This document shows positions 44,950-56,450 of a stretch of DNA of 64,000 nucleotides, piece after piece. Source of the DNA: Hydra vulgaris. Its lineage: Eukaryota; Cnidaria; Hydrozoa; Anthoathecata; Hydridae. The DNA lies in the NCBI RefSeq assembly GCF_038396675.1, contig NC_088933.1, forward strand, positions 15,240,001 through 15,304,000, given 5' to 3'. A model generated the notes under the pieces. The model was not told the DNA's origin and ran no database searches. It saw only the letters and a list, made by a program, of their open reading frames with translations. The position numbers and the translations under genes were made by a program. How positions within the stretch are numbered: position 1 is the first letter of the stretch; every line of letters begins with the position of its first letter.

Positions 44950-46729
44950 CTGCTGAAATCTGAATAAACTGATTCGGATGCTTGCTCACTCCGAAACCCA
45001 AGACATCTTGGGTTTTGGAGTAAGTAAAATTTTTTTGTAGAGTTGGAGGAAGTCTTTGTTGGGTAGTATTATGCGTATCAGCCTAATTGTCAATAAACTC
45101 AGGTATGTGCTTGATGACAGCATGAATTTTAGGTGTAGTTGAAATACCAAAGGCTTTGTACGCTCTTTCAAACAAAAGTATAGAATCTCTATAAGAGGAA
45201 ATTAGGACATTCCCAAAGCATGACTGTCTAACTGCATTAAATATTTTAAATGCAGAAATAAGTTTTTTTCCTTCATTTCCAACTTTTGCATTTGCAAGCA
45301 ATTCTTCTAGGACCCAACATTGTTTAGTAGATGCCTACATTGGTTTCAATTGAATTCTCCTCCATGGATTGGTGACCTGTAGATGCTTAGTTTGTTTGAC
45401 CAGTCAGTAGCTTTCAAAGAACAACAATTGGTTTTGCTAAGGATAGTTATCAAATGATCAAATAGCCTGCTGATAATTCCTACAACAATATGCAACTCTA
45501 GAATTTGCTTCAAATTCTCGAAAGATTTTTTCACAAATTAACAATTGCTAGGATCATGAGTTTTTTTACTCCTGAGTCACAAAAGGCTGAGAAGATGTAC
45601 CTTTTGAATAAGAAAACTTATGCTTTGTTTGTTCCTTTTGGATATCCAATATATTCATACAAACCTTGAGAAACCCACCAACTCCATGAATGCCTACTTT
45701 GATCATATAATCATCTGGTGGAAGGTCTCGATGGTCAAGGATGTGTTTAACCAAACCAAAAATGTCATTGCAAAAAATAACTGAGCCCTGAGTTTTTTCA
45801 CTTTGTTCATCACCATTGGAAGCATCAAAGTCCATTATTGTAGAATTGTAAAAAAAATCAAGTGTTTTGTCTCGTTGACTTAATTTTCGAACCAAACCTG
45901 ATTCAATTGATTGCAACCACTCCAAGTTCTGAAAAAGTAGCCGCTTTGTGAGTTTTTTTCAAAGAGAGACCTAAAGTAGATTGCAATCTACTAATTAACT
46001 CAGCAGATACATGATTCAAACGGAAACATGCTCTTGATTTTTGAGAATTGACACTTTTTGTGATTGTTAAATCCCTCCCTCTTGTTGCTAAAATAGCAAT
46101 TGAGTCTTCATCTTCAGATGCTGCAAGTATCATTTTGATCACATCAAAAGAAATAATTTTTGCTACACGGGGAACTTGGTCAATAACTGACTGAAGATTT
46201 TCCCTTGCATCTCAAACTGTACAACGGTTTGGATATGCTATTCTACAACCAACGGGCTGCCAACAGCGCTGACACACTTTAACTAGCCCACGAGGTGGTA
46301 AAAAATCTTCGGCTGCTACTGGAGCTTTCCTACTTGGAAAGGAACAGCCTTAGCTGATCCTTGGCTCATTCCAATTGGATCAAAACCTCTCAAATAAGAA
46401 AACAGCAAAAAGAATTTGATCTTGTCAGAGTCGTAAAAAAACTTTGGAAAAATCAAAAGGGCCATGTAGATCATTATTTGTTTTCTCCCCCTTTTCAATC
46501 TTAAGAAGAATTAATCTACATTTAGCACATATAGCAGAAGGTAAATGCTCTTCATTGGGATTATAGTTCTTAATGAAATATTTCTGATTTCTTGGAAGTA
46601 TCGAGTCTCTTCTAGCTGCCACCATATCTGATTCTTTTTGAAAGCAAACCAGACATACTTTAGCACAATTTTCTGTGTGGGATAAAGTCTTATTAGGCAT
46701 TGTGTAGTTTTTTCGCAGATATACACCAT
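44950..46729 (-). pseudogene. Transposase-like protein of element D, broken
   Basis: From right to left: CLVCFQKESD and CAKCRLILLKIEKGEK (two Cys pairs, zinc-finger-like), GFDPIGMSQG, PPRGLVKVCQRCWQPVGCRI (third Cys cluster), a frame 46142-45903 with SAELISRLQSTLGLSLKKTH, then LVRKLSQRDKTLDFFY. FGLVKHILDHRDLPPDDYMI and KVGIHGVGGFLKVCMNI follow, the most family-typical block (relatives as I remember them read G.DGGGGFLKVCL). Next come VGIISRLFDHLITILS, FERAYKAFGISTTPKIHAVI and KHIPEF. The order fits an uncharacterised family common in cnidarians and other invertebrates, with an acidic residue before the Gly run as a possible catalytic site. Many frames are used, and the middle, with the WCD-type motif, is missing. 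Confidence 0.65.
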
Positions 46730-46856
46730 TAAATTAAGATAATGTCTTTTCCTTACTCAACGAGAACTTGTTTCTTACAAAATTATAATCACAATTTATA
46801 CTAAATCACATACCTCGAATATGACAATTTCAATCCACATAATTATATTTACAATT

Positions 46857-47089
46857 GGCCGAGTGAATAAAAATAAGCAATTGCTTTTATTCAGTAATTA
46901 GTCAGCTTTACGTGAAGAAAAACATTAGGAGTTTTGCTCAAATTTTTATTCACGTAAAGTTAAGCAATTTAATCAGTAATTGGTCAGCTTTACTTAAATA
47001 AAAACTTAAGCAAAATTTTACAGTTTTTATTTACGTAAAGCTGACCAATTACTGTGTAAAAGAATTTGCTTTTTTTTATTCACCCGGCC
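46857..47089. mobile_element. MITE copy 2 (GGCCGRGTGAAT ends)
   Basis: It starts GGCCGAGTGAATAAAA and ends TTTTTTATTCACCCGGCC. It carries two nested inverted pairs of TCAGCTTTACGTRAA / TTYACGTAAAGYTGA. It is the same family as 2799-3301 but half the length. Inserted in element D. Confidence 0.85.
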
Positions 47090-47117
47090 TAATTTCACAT
47101 TAACAATATAAACACTA

Positions 47118-47520
47118 GGGTTATGACTTTTTTTAACCCCATGCTCCTGTAGTGTAGTTTGATGAATTTTTGCCTTAAAAGCACGAAATGAACTATTATT
47201 TGCATATCTTTTAAATAAGTTCACCCCGCCATTGAAAAATCGATTTTGACATAAGTACTACTATGTATTTCTAGTGGACACAAGACTTGTTTATAACGTC
47301 TAAAACACGAATTAAAACACATTGATACATATTTTAGGCGTTTAAAATACGCCTTGTGTCCACTGGGTTACATAGTAATACTTATGTCAAAATCGATTTT
47401 TCAATGGCGGGGTGAACTTTTTTCAAAAGATATGCAAATAATAGTTCATTTCGTGCTTTTTAGGTAAAAGTTTATCAAACTACAGTACAGGAGCAGGGTG
47501 TTGAAAAAAATTCATAACCC
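47118..47520. mobile_element. Palindromic MITE of Tc1/mariner origin (GGGTTATGACTTTTTT ends)
   Basis: It begins TA-GGGTTATGACTTTTTTT and ends TTCATAACCC. The arms are about 165 bp (47118-47285 against 47345-47520), with shared CACCCCGCCATTGAAAAATC and GTGGACACAAG blocks. The first 98 bp match 62535-62632, which leads into a Tc1/mariner transposase C-terminus, so the mobilising family can be named. Inserted in element D. Confidence 0.85.
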
Positions 47521-48061
47521 AAATAAACACATTAGAAATTACACACAAAACCGTACAAACATATTAACAATAACTATCAAGTATAAACGCACTTTAACTA
47601 CAAACCACTTGATGCCACGGAACACTTTCAACATTTAGCTTACATTGCGACAATAGATTTGGACAACAAATATATATGCGTTACTGCAAGTCTTGATTTT
47701 CACAGAAATGACAAATGCAAAATTATGAACGTTAAAAACACAAAGGTTGACTTTTTTTTCTTCATAAAACCATAAATTTTTATAAATATTGCTTTTCTCT
47801 TGAATGGAAACCAAAAAACTATTTTACTTTAAAGTTTTATCAATTTATAACCTTTGTTTTAAAAATAAAGGAAATAAATATTTTCTGTATTTTAGGAATT
47901 CGACCAAAACGTTGAAATGGTCATAACTTTCTCGGACGTCGCAAAATATTTTTAAAAATTTGTGTGAATCATCTCCATGTATATACCTATATACCTAGCA
48001 CAAAAATTTTCAGAGGAAATATTTTTTGACCTTGATGGTAATTCCATGTCTATGTGGTGTG

Positions 48062-49199
48062 CTAGCTGTGTAATGTCTTTATGGTAAATTTATGGTAGAA
48101 ATTTCAAAAAGAAAATCCATAATTATAAATCTAAATTATAAAAAAATATATAAATAAGTTGCGTCTAAACAAAAGTTACTAGTAGCAACAAAAAAAGTCC
48201 ATCCTTGGCTTTTAAAAAAAATTAAGTTAAAAAATAACGATAATAAAGTTGTTTAAACTTTTATCCATACGCATATAAGGTAATGTCGATTTATTGGTTT
48301 ATTGGTGATCTTTCTCAACAAGAAAATTGAATTAAGGTTTTTTTTATAACTTTTGTCCAAGTATTCATAACCTGTTAAATGTATATAATCTACATACTTT
48401 CTCTCCAATTAAGAAAATTAAATTTAAAAAATTATGATCAAAAAATTAATCATAATATCACAAAAAAGTCATAACCTTCCTATTTGTGACACCATGCTAC
48501 TAAAATTACCTAACATGTTGCTAAGACTGCCAAAAACTTTCCGTTTAAAATAAAATCAAAAGTTTGTAACTTTGTATTTTTTATAACTAAAATAAAAAGG
48601 AACAAAAAAATGTTGTTTTACTTAGAATATTTGTTGAAACTTTTATAATTAAATTATTTCTTTTTGCCAAATATTGACTTATTTTTGATTTCCTACTCTT
48701 GGTTATTTTCACGAGTCAAATCAACACTGCTATCATAAACCTTAAAAAATTGTTCTGCAAAACTTTTATGCATTTATTTTTTATTTAAAAAGAATAAATG
48801 CATTGTTTGATTAGAATATGAGAAATAACATTTACTAAAAGTACTAAAAGATGACAAATAATATCAGACAAAGGGTGACGTGGCTATATTGATTCTTCTC
48901 TCTATATAGTTATTACAGACCAGATTTTTCCGACACCCTTTCACTATTGCATACTTCTAACAGATTCACACAAAATCTACCACCGCTCATTTATCTATAC
49001 TTACTAAAACGCACAGCAGGATTTTGGTTGTTTTTTTTAACATTTATGTCAAAAGCTAATAGCGATAATTTTGTCGCTAATGAAAACAAATAATATTTTG
49101 TAGTAAATTAATACGAAGTGAAGTCTCCCTTAGATTTAATTACACTTTCACTCAACTTATATTTAAAAAATACTAATTTTATTTTTAAAATAAATAATT
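48062..49199. other. No gene; short dyads only
   Basis: AT-rich. Noticed a 12-bp dyad ATGCATTTATT.../AATAAATGCAT (48768-48802) and an AAAGGGTG...CACCCTTT pair (48870-48949) that may be the far end of the Tc1 relic to the right. Neither supports a gene. Confidence 0.35.
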
Positions 49200-49990
49200 T
49201 TCGGCATTTCTTAGGTGTGATTACTCAATCACCAAACCTCTTGTACACAAGCCCAAACTTCATCCTTATTTTTAGGTGAAGTAGAAAGGTTGTAGACCCG
49301 TTGTAAAACTATTACACATAAGAGTGGATTAAGATCAGGGCTTTGTGCTGGCCAGTTAACGACTTCAATTTTTTTTCGTAAAGGAATTTAATGGTCTTAT
49401 CAACCTTATTTGAGGGTTTTTGTCTTGCATAAACATTGTGTTACGTACAGTTCTGCCCCATTTTCGAAGGTGTAAAATCTTGGTGGTTTACGTTTTTTTA
49501 TCTGTCCGAATCCAGTCATAAAAGTTATTAAAAGTTGGGTTTGCATGAAGTTTAACATAATTTAAACAAGATTGACGGTAACGAGAAACCAACACTGAAT
49601 TCTTGATCTTCTTTTTGGATTAAAAAACAATTGTTTTAAGCTCTCAATTGGCTGCTTGAACTGAAGCATGAGTCCGATAGCTATTATTATTAAATTTGGA
49701 ACTCCTTTTGCAGTTTTAGATTCTCCAGAAGCATCTAGACAAGCAATTGTTCTTTGGTTTTTTAGTGTAAAAATTTTCTTTTGACCACTTTAGTCTCATT
49801 TATTCGGAAATCACAGCACAATTTAATTTTATTTGTGAGATTATGAGTATGAGATTATATATATGAGATTATAAGACTTTTAAAACTCAGCAGCTATTTC
49901 ACGATTTTTGCGATTTAATCCTTTCGACAATATTTTTTTCCTGCTCAAGATTTATTTTCTTCATGTTCTTAGAACATTTTTTTTAATGTT
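49200..49990 (-). pseudogene. Tc1/mariner transposase relic
   Basis: From right to left: KINLEQEKNIVERIKSQKS (HTH start, 49960s), KNQRTIACLDASGESKTAKG, AANWELKTIVF, LNYVKLHANPTF, NTMFMQDKNPQIR (the QDN-P-H motif, second catalytic D kept but context altered), EVVNWPAQSPDLNP (the usual IENLW with the last acidic residue is deleted), KNKDEVWACVQEVW. Stops and shifts throughout. The only Tc1 copy in the window on the minus strand. Confidence 0.65.
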
Positions 49991-50214
49991 ATGTAAACAA
50001 AATTCAATTTTAAATTCTTTGAAAAACTAATCTTTGGAAAGTTAATATGAGAAAGTTGGGTAGTCATGGAAATAAATTGCTTATTTCTCAAACGCTAACA
50101 AAAAAACTAAGTGTCAAATAATTTTTATGAAAGTAGAAACAATTATTTATTGATTTAAAAGCAAAAAATAGTTATAGTGCACTTAAATAAAATACTAAAC
50201 ATTAAAGAAATAAA

Positions 50215-50440
50215 GTTAGAAAACGTTTAAAAAAATTGGAGGGTAACCCAGACATTAAACAGGAGGTTTAAATCGAAACGGTAATAACAATATTCACAAA
50301 ATGTTAATTGTTAAGCTAAACCGTGAAATCATTGGAGTTGGTTGCAATGCTCATATTTTATCAAACGCCATAAACACTGCATCTGGTTGTTTATCTATTG
50401 ATTTATCTATTTTTTTAAATGTTTACCAATAATTTTTTTA
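50215..50440 (+). pseudogene. hAT-like transposase fragment (GVGCNAHIL block)
   Basis: Reads NFGGVTQTLNRRFK, then MLIVKLNREIIGVGCNAHIL, SNAINTASGCLSIDLS, IFLNVYQ. It matches the block N.NFGG...L......IVGVGC.AHI.HNAI..A...LPIDIE of a group of hAT-related transposases, including the C-x-AH catalytic-core motif. Only about 70 codons are left, with one shift. Everything before and after is missing. Confidence 0.6.
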
Positions 50441-50579
50441 AAGTAATGATATTGAAGTTTACAAAAGGGTATACAACTTCTTTTTATTTTAATTTTCTGT
50501 ATTTAAAAAAAAAGTCTCCTTCAAGATTTTTTTAAGATTTTTTGTTACTACTTTCAATTAGAAGTGAATTTTAAATTAT

Positions 50580-51430
50580 AGGCTAGAAGCAGATATTAGT
50601 TTAGAAAATGGAAATGTTAATTGGCAAGTTAATCTTTGCAGAAATAAAAGAGAAAGGCTTAGGCGAGATAAATCAATAATTGAAAAAATGCTAGATGTGC
50701 TCTTCGGCAAGCAGAAAATAATTTGAAGCAAAATGAGGAGAGCGTGGTTAGGCAAGTTAAAAATAATTGTCACAGAAATGAAAGAGATAGGCTTAGCAGT
50801 CTTCTCCGTTTGAAATTTAATACAAACGCACAAAAAAGAGCTGGCAGGATGTTCTTTTTTAAGTTAGCCTGCGCGATTTAAAAAATTTATTTTTTTCTAC
50901 TACTTAAAAATAGCTAATAGAATGCTTTGAATAAATACTAGATAAAATAATTAAATAAAAAAAAGACAGGTAAAAAAAAGCATTTTTTATAAAAGTTATG
51001 CAAATGAACAAAAAAAATTTTGTTTTAATTTAAAACAAAACGCTTGATTTTTTTGGCAAGCGCTTTTTTATGTGCTCGCCAAAATTTTTGAAGGCGTGAG
51101 AGTAACTGCGAAAAGACTTGAGCGCAATATGCTGGCTTAACGGAGAAGACTGGCTTAGGCGAGATAAATAAACAGTCAACAAAATGCTAGATATGCTGCT
51201 AGAAACAAAAGAATGCATTGTATAGCAAGAGGTAATACTATTCCAGATTATAATTTATTAGAAGAATTAAATTTGTTAGCATTGGGGTGCTAAGAAATTT
51301 CCTGATGAAACACATTTTTTGTTGCCATAATGGAAAGCATTTTTGCAAAATTTATTTAAAGAAAATTATAATGACAGTCTATCTTTTACTTCATATACAG
51401 CAAATGTAGTTCAACCCTTGAATCATGGGC
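50580..51430 (+). pseudogene. Helitron-like N-terminal remnant (tentative)
   Basis: Two features. First, Arg/Asn/Glu-rich repeats such as RQAENNLKQNEESVVRQVKN and NERDRLSSLL. Their DNA (GGCTTAGGCGAGATAAAT ... AAAATGCTAGAT) recurs at 50653-50703 and 51143-51193. Second, at 51285-51350, GAKKFPDETHF and in the next frame CCHNGK, followed by FLQNLFKENYNDSLSF. Animal Helitron proteins as I remember them have an ..R..EN...R repeat-rich N-terminus followed by C..C.A..F..E....CC..GK. No Rep or helicase motif is present, so the family call is tentative. Confidence 0.45.
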
Positions 51431-52085
<655 letters not shown>

Positions 52086-52129
52086 ATAATTGTTACATTT
52101 GAGCTTCAATTTTTTCATCGGGTAGTAGT

Positions 52130-52590
52130 AACAGTATCGAAAACAGCCAAACTAATTAATCTCGAAAAAGGACTTTCCAGAATAGCATCGAAATAGAGAA
52201 TAACATCAAAATTGTAAAAAAAGGAATTGTATCGAAAATCTGAAAAGCAGAATAATCTCGAAACTGTGAAAAAAGGAATAGTATCGAAAAGGGACTTTTC
52301 AGAATAATCTCGAAAAAGAGAATACATCAAAATTGTTAAAAAAGAAATAATAACGAAAATCCAAAAAGCAGAATAATCTCGAAATAGTTCAAAAGAGAAT
52401 AACTTCGAAAAGGGACTTACCGGAATAATATCGAAATTGTGAAAAAGAAATTCTATTGAAAATTCAAAAAACGGAACTAGATCGAAATTGTGAAAAAAGG
52501 AATAAAATCAAAATGGGACTTTCCGAAATAATATCGAAAATGTGAAACAAAGAATAGGTTCGAAAATTCCAAAAGCAGAATAAACAGAAG
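52130..52590 (+). repeat. Array of ~52-bp units with TCGAAA motifs
   Basis: The unit is CTCGAAATTGTGAAAAAAGGAATAG... with TATCGAAAA, followed alternately by GGGACTTTCCGGAATAAT or TCCAAAAAGCAGAATAAT. GAATAAT-type anchors fall at 52302, 52371, 52423, 52473, 52525 and 52578, i.e. steps of 69, 52, 50, 52 and 53. Confidence 0.85.
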
Positions 52591-53229
52591 GCCAGTATTT
52601 TGCGGTTTTGAATTAAAGTGTAGTAATTATACTGTATTGCATAATTTATACAATATAAACTAAAAGTTCTATTAGTAGAACAAAAAATATTGAATGTTGT
52701 GTTGTTGGCTATTTATAAAACGATTTAGAACAAGACGTTTTGATTTTATTTACATTTAATGTCAACAAACTATAAAAAGTTACAAAATTTTTAGTCAAAA
52801 TTAATAAAGATTTACGAACCATAAAAAGTTTAAAGGATAAAGTTATTTGTAAATATGCAAAATCATATGCCAACCAAGTCATCTGTAATATGTGCAAAAA
52901 AAATTCAAGTAAAAATACTTTAACAAAATACTTTAAAACAAGGAGAGCAGGATAAAAGATCCTGCCTAATAAAATAATTATAAAAGCTAATTAAAAAATC
53001 CTGATTAATAAAACAAGAAGAGCATGCTAAAAGATCCTTTTTAGTAAAAGATTATAAACAATACCCACTCTACCTCCAAATACCATGGAAAAATTACTAT
53101 TACATGTAGTCGTCTGGTCATTCTGTTCCAGAATGTTTAACATTGTAAATACAAAAAATATTGGGCACACAATTTTAAATACATTGCTGGTATGGTATGT
53201 AGCTACCAAATGTTAAAAATAAATTATCA
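52591..53229. other. Decayed stretch inside the TCGAAA element
   Basis: A plus-strand run reads SLKDKVICKYAKSYANQVIC then NMCKKNSSKNTLTKYFKT (52820-52945), with a possible C-x-x-C pair. It could be the N-terminal zinc finger of the element's transposase, but it is not assignable. Confidence 0.3.
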
Positions 53230-53785
53230 TATTGTATTTTACAAGATTATTATTTAATAAAATTTCCATACCAGAAGTTATTGAGTTTATTATACAAGTT
53301 GCTGAGAGCTTAAATGAAAATATTTTACGAGTTGTCTATTGTCTTTACAAAACGTTTTGTAATAGTTATAAAAATTCCCTACATATTTATGTTGGAACAC
53401 TTTCCTACTTACTTACAAAATCATGCAGAATCTGTTTGGTTTGGTTTGGTTTTTGAAGAACTTAAAAAAAATAAAGAAGAAATTAGAAAATACTGATAGA
53501 TATGCATTATTTTAGTGCTATACTTCCATGCAACTATTCAAAGCACACACTATATCACCAATGAAAATTATTTGGAAAGATTTTTCATTGCTTTCTTCAT
53601 TAAAAACACATTCTGGCTATATTGACACAATAGAATATGCAAAATTATTCAATATTTGCTCAAAATCAATATTGGCCCAAAATGTTGCAAGATAAATGTT
53701 TAATATTTGATGAAATGTATTTACAGAAATATTCAGAACTGAACTTTGAACTAAAAAAAACTTAAGTCTAAATTTTTTAAAAATC
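53230..53785 (+). pseudogene. P-element/Kolobok-like transposase relic (IFDEM block)
   Basis: Across frames: NHAESVWFGLVFEELKKNKE (53410-53490), MKIIWKDFSLLSSLKTHSGY (53560-53620), then DKCLIFDEMYLQKYSELNFE (53690-53750). The last block resembles the first catalytic motif of P-element/THAP9-type and Kolobok transposases (C.L.FDEM.I...L.Y). Stops separate the pieces, and nothing follows after LKKT. The assignment depends mainly on the DEM motif and on its place between inverted arrays. Confidence 0.4.
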
Positions 53786-53831
53786 GTATACAATAGAAAA
53801 TTGTTAAGAACATTCATTAAATAATGGGAAC

Positions 53832-53989
53832 CAGGGATGCGGAGTACCAAAAAGGACTCCGGATTTGAAAGTCACAAAAAAATTACTTTATCCTAGTTTT
53901 TGGAATCCAGGAGCTCTAAAAATTTCAGACTTTTAGGTTAGTAAGTAGAAGATTTAAAGCCGGAGTCATTTTGGGACTCCGCATCCCTG
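53832..53989. mobile_element. 158-bp hAT-type MITE
   Basis: Ends CAGGGATGCGGAGTAC and GGGACTCCGCATCCCTG, 14-15 bp inverted. The flanking 8-mers ATGGGAAC and ATAAGAAC match at six of eight positions, as an old 8-bp hAT target duplication would. Internal short repeats of GGACTCCGG / CCGGAGTC. Noncoding. Confidence 0.8.
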
Positions 53990-54424
53990 ATAAGAACATT
54001 CCGTGCATAATAAAAACTGCTTAATTATAAAAATTGATAGTAATTGATTGAGAAATGAAACATTGAAACTGTGACTATTTTTTAAACAGTGCTTTTGGTG
54101 TGCAAACTTATATATTATATTGATAAGTTCTCAAACGACATTTGGGAATATTGAGTTTCTTAAAAGTTTCTTAAATTTCAAGTTTTAAATCGAATTGAAT
54201 TTCATTGCACGTGCAAATTAAACTGTTCATTTAACTGCTGTTCTCCATTGTAGATGATGCTAACTTCGCGTAAAGTTGATGCGATATTTAGGTGAAAAGT
54301 TAGGAAATATTCATCGAACTTTTAAATAAGTTTTTTATTGAAAAGTGACTAAGTATTAAAAGTTTCTTAAGATTCTCTCCTAGTACTGGTTTTTTATAAA
54401 ATAAAAAAAAGTGTGATTAAAATG

Positions 54425-54620
54425 AGTTTTCGATCTTATTCGTTTTTATTGTTTTCGATATCGTTCCACATTTGTGAATTTCGATATAAAAACTTTTCGA
54501 TATGATTCTGAAAATCACATTTTTGATCTTTATCGTTATATTGGGTTTCGGTCAGTTATTTATCGATATTAATCATTTTTTTGATCAGTTGATTTTCGAT
54601 ACTATTCCGCTTTCCCCTTT
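54425..54620 (-). repeat. Right inverted TCGAAA array
   Basis: TTTTCGAT and TTTCGATAT strings recur (54427, 54453, 54478, 54498, 54585 and others), the reverse of the left array motif. It is more diverged than the left array, so unit length is not readable. Confidence 0.7.
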
Positions 54621-54892
54621 CATCTTTTTCATTAAAGTAAGATACACTGATTGGCATTGCTAATATTTTTATACAAGATAGTACATTGAAGTCTAGATTT
54701 TTTTTAAATAAAAAATAGTTGATTTTAATCAATATTGGTTTATTTTTATAATTTACTCTCAGTTTATTTCATATTCAGTTTGTATTTATTTTTTTGTCAT
54801 ACTAGTTTTTAACTTATATATACAGTTATCTATATAAACTTATACAAAGATATGGATTTCAATAAATCAGTTAAACTATAATCTTTAATCAG

Positions 54893-55061
54893 AAAAGTTC
54901 ACAATTCCTACGACTTTTTTACTTTTATATTTTTAATTGTAACATTAGTAATATTAATCGTAGTAGTAATAAAATCAAAATTAATTGACATTGAAAAGAA
55001 AGATATGCTGCTCAACGAGCGGAAAGCATACTTGCCAGAATTTAGTGTCAGGAAGTGTTAA
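54893..55061 (+). CDS. Candidate terminal exon: single-pass membrane protein tail
   Basis: After an acceptor-like ATAATCTTTAATCAG (ending 54892) the frame reads KVHNSYDFFTFIFLIVTLVI, LIVVVIKSKLIDIEKKDMLL, NERKAYLPEFSVRKC and stops with TAA at 55059. It has one strong hydrophobic segment (about residues 8-26), then a basic stop-transfer KSK and a charged tail of about 30 residues. The tail uses less AT-biased codons (CTGCTCAACGAGCGG) than surrounding DNA. This topology fits the last exon of a type I or tail-anchored membrane protein. I recognise no family, and upstream exons are not visible. It could be chance, but intact frame, splice site and composition agree. Confidence 0.4.
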
Positions 55062-55839
55062 ATTGATTTTACTCAAGACAAATCAAGTAAAATCAAATTA
55101 ACTTAAGAACAAAACTAAGTATAAATTTTACTATTCATAACAATAATTAATAAGTCTTTAATTTGAATGATTTTAATCTTTATTATAAATCCAAACATAT
55201 AATTATGTCCTTTTTTTAGTTGCATTTGTCATTACTTTAGTTTGCTTACTGTTAAAAAATGGTTTTAATTTAGTAAATTTATATAGTGTAAAGTTTACTC
55301 TATTAATGTTAACAGTTAAGGAGAAGCTGTCTTTATGTCGTTAACTATAAGCAATGACTAATATAACTACTGATATTTGCTGTTAGGGAGCCCAATTTAA
55401 AATATTATTTATAGATAAATTTATACGGGTTGCCTTCTGCTAGTTTAGAATTAATTTACTTTATTCAAAACTTATTTAAAACACTTTTTTCAACCAAAAG
55501 TACCTTTATTAAAATTTATTTATTAAAACAAAACTACAAAAAAAAAAATTTTCCAGATTAATTCTTTTTACTTGAGGTTATTTATTTTTCAACACCATAA
55601 AAACGTCACAATCATACTCAGATGTAAATCATACACAATTTTCATGTGCCTAATCTTTACATGTACCCAATCCTTACATATAAAGTACATAATTAATAAT
55701 GGTTTCAGGGTTTACAAATAAACAAGTAGCATGCATTGTTTGCTTTTTTTAATCTACTTTTCTGTTGTTTTTTTTATTTATTAAGTGAGTATGAGTTGCT
55801 TAACATAAAGAAAAAAGGAAAAATTTCACTTTTTTGAGC
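55062..55839. other. Possible 3' untranslated region; no gene
   Basis: AT-rich sequence without open frames. On the plus strand it would be the 3' UTR of the exon at 54893-55061 if that is real. Confidence 0.3.
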
Positions 55840-56450
55840 TTTCCTTTTTCTAGAATTGATTATTTTTTGAGAAATTGTAGGAATTAGCAGATTTAGTAGC
55901 TGCATTAAAAATTAATGATTTTTTTAAAAGGATTGCTAAGATAAATGTTGTAGAAACAAAAATGCCAATGTACATTATTAATTTATAAATCATTGTTGCG
56001 TGATTAAGAATGTTGTTACTTATGATGGCTCATTTATTTCTAATAGGTCATTTATTATTGAAAAATTATTTATTAATGATGGCTCATTTACTTGCCTTGT
56101 TGTTGTTGTTGATGGTTTAACTGCGATAAATACATCTTTTATCATAGATGGTAAATAATTAAGATCAGAAAATATATTTTTATCTAATATAAATATTTTA
56201 GTATATTTAAATCCACTTTAAGCTATTTCATAGCGTGCAACTTTCGAAAACATACTGGATTTTATTCTAAAATTTGCTGGTACTTAACTAAATACTGTCT
56301 CAAAATGTTTTAAGACAGATCTGTCTAATGTTTGTAACTTTTGGGTGGTATGTAAGCTTTAAAATTCTGTCATGAAGTGTACTATGTGGTATCTGATATT
56401 TTAAAGATCCATTTCTAATACACGATTTTTAATACACGATTTTTCTTCAG
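55840..56450 (-). pseudogene. pogo/Jerky-like relic, internally deleted (tentative)
   Basis: From right to left: RNGSLKYQIPHSTLHDRILK (56430-56370), matching the psq HTH end K..Y.IP.STL.DRI. Then come a few scattered residues, a 45-codon open stretch (LPSMIKDVFIAVKPSTTTTR, QVNEPSLINNFSIINDLLEI) near 56150-56020, and NSRKRKAQKSEIFPFF near 55850, like the basic C-terminal tail of this group. No DDE blocks are seen between them. A weak call. Confidence 0.35.

Larger units (their letters stand above)
44325..48061 (-). mobile_element. DNA transposon D, long TIRs, two nested MITEs
   Basis: Inverted ends of about 140 bp: the left (44331-44465) starts with CCATGGAATTACCATTAAGG. The right (47920-48049) ends with its complement TGATGGTAATTCCATG. 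Both contain GCGACGTCCGAGAAAGTTA. The tips (CACACAGCC / CACACCACATAGA) are imperfect and no clean target duplication could be read. The minus strand encodes one decayed transposase (44950-46729). MITEs at 46857-47089 and 47118-47520 entered the 5' noncoding part. Family unnamed by me. Confidence 0.8.
52120..54620. mobile_element. Element with inverted TCGAAA-array ends and a P/Kolobok-like relic
   Basis: The left array (52130-52590) holds about thirteen TCGAAA motifs on the plus strand. The right one (54425-54620) holds TTTCGAT motifs, i.e. inverted. Between them lie transposase-like remains (53230-53780) and a small hAT-type MITE (53832-53989). An inverted pair of motif arrays around coding remains is the layout of a DNA transposon. 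Exact termini and target duplication are not resolved. Confidence 0.55.
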
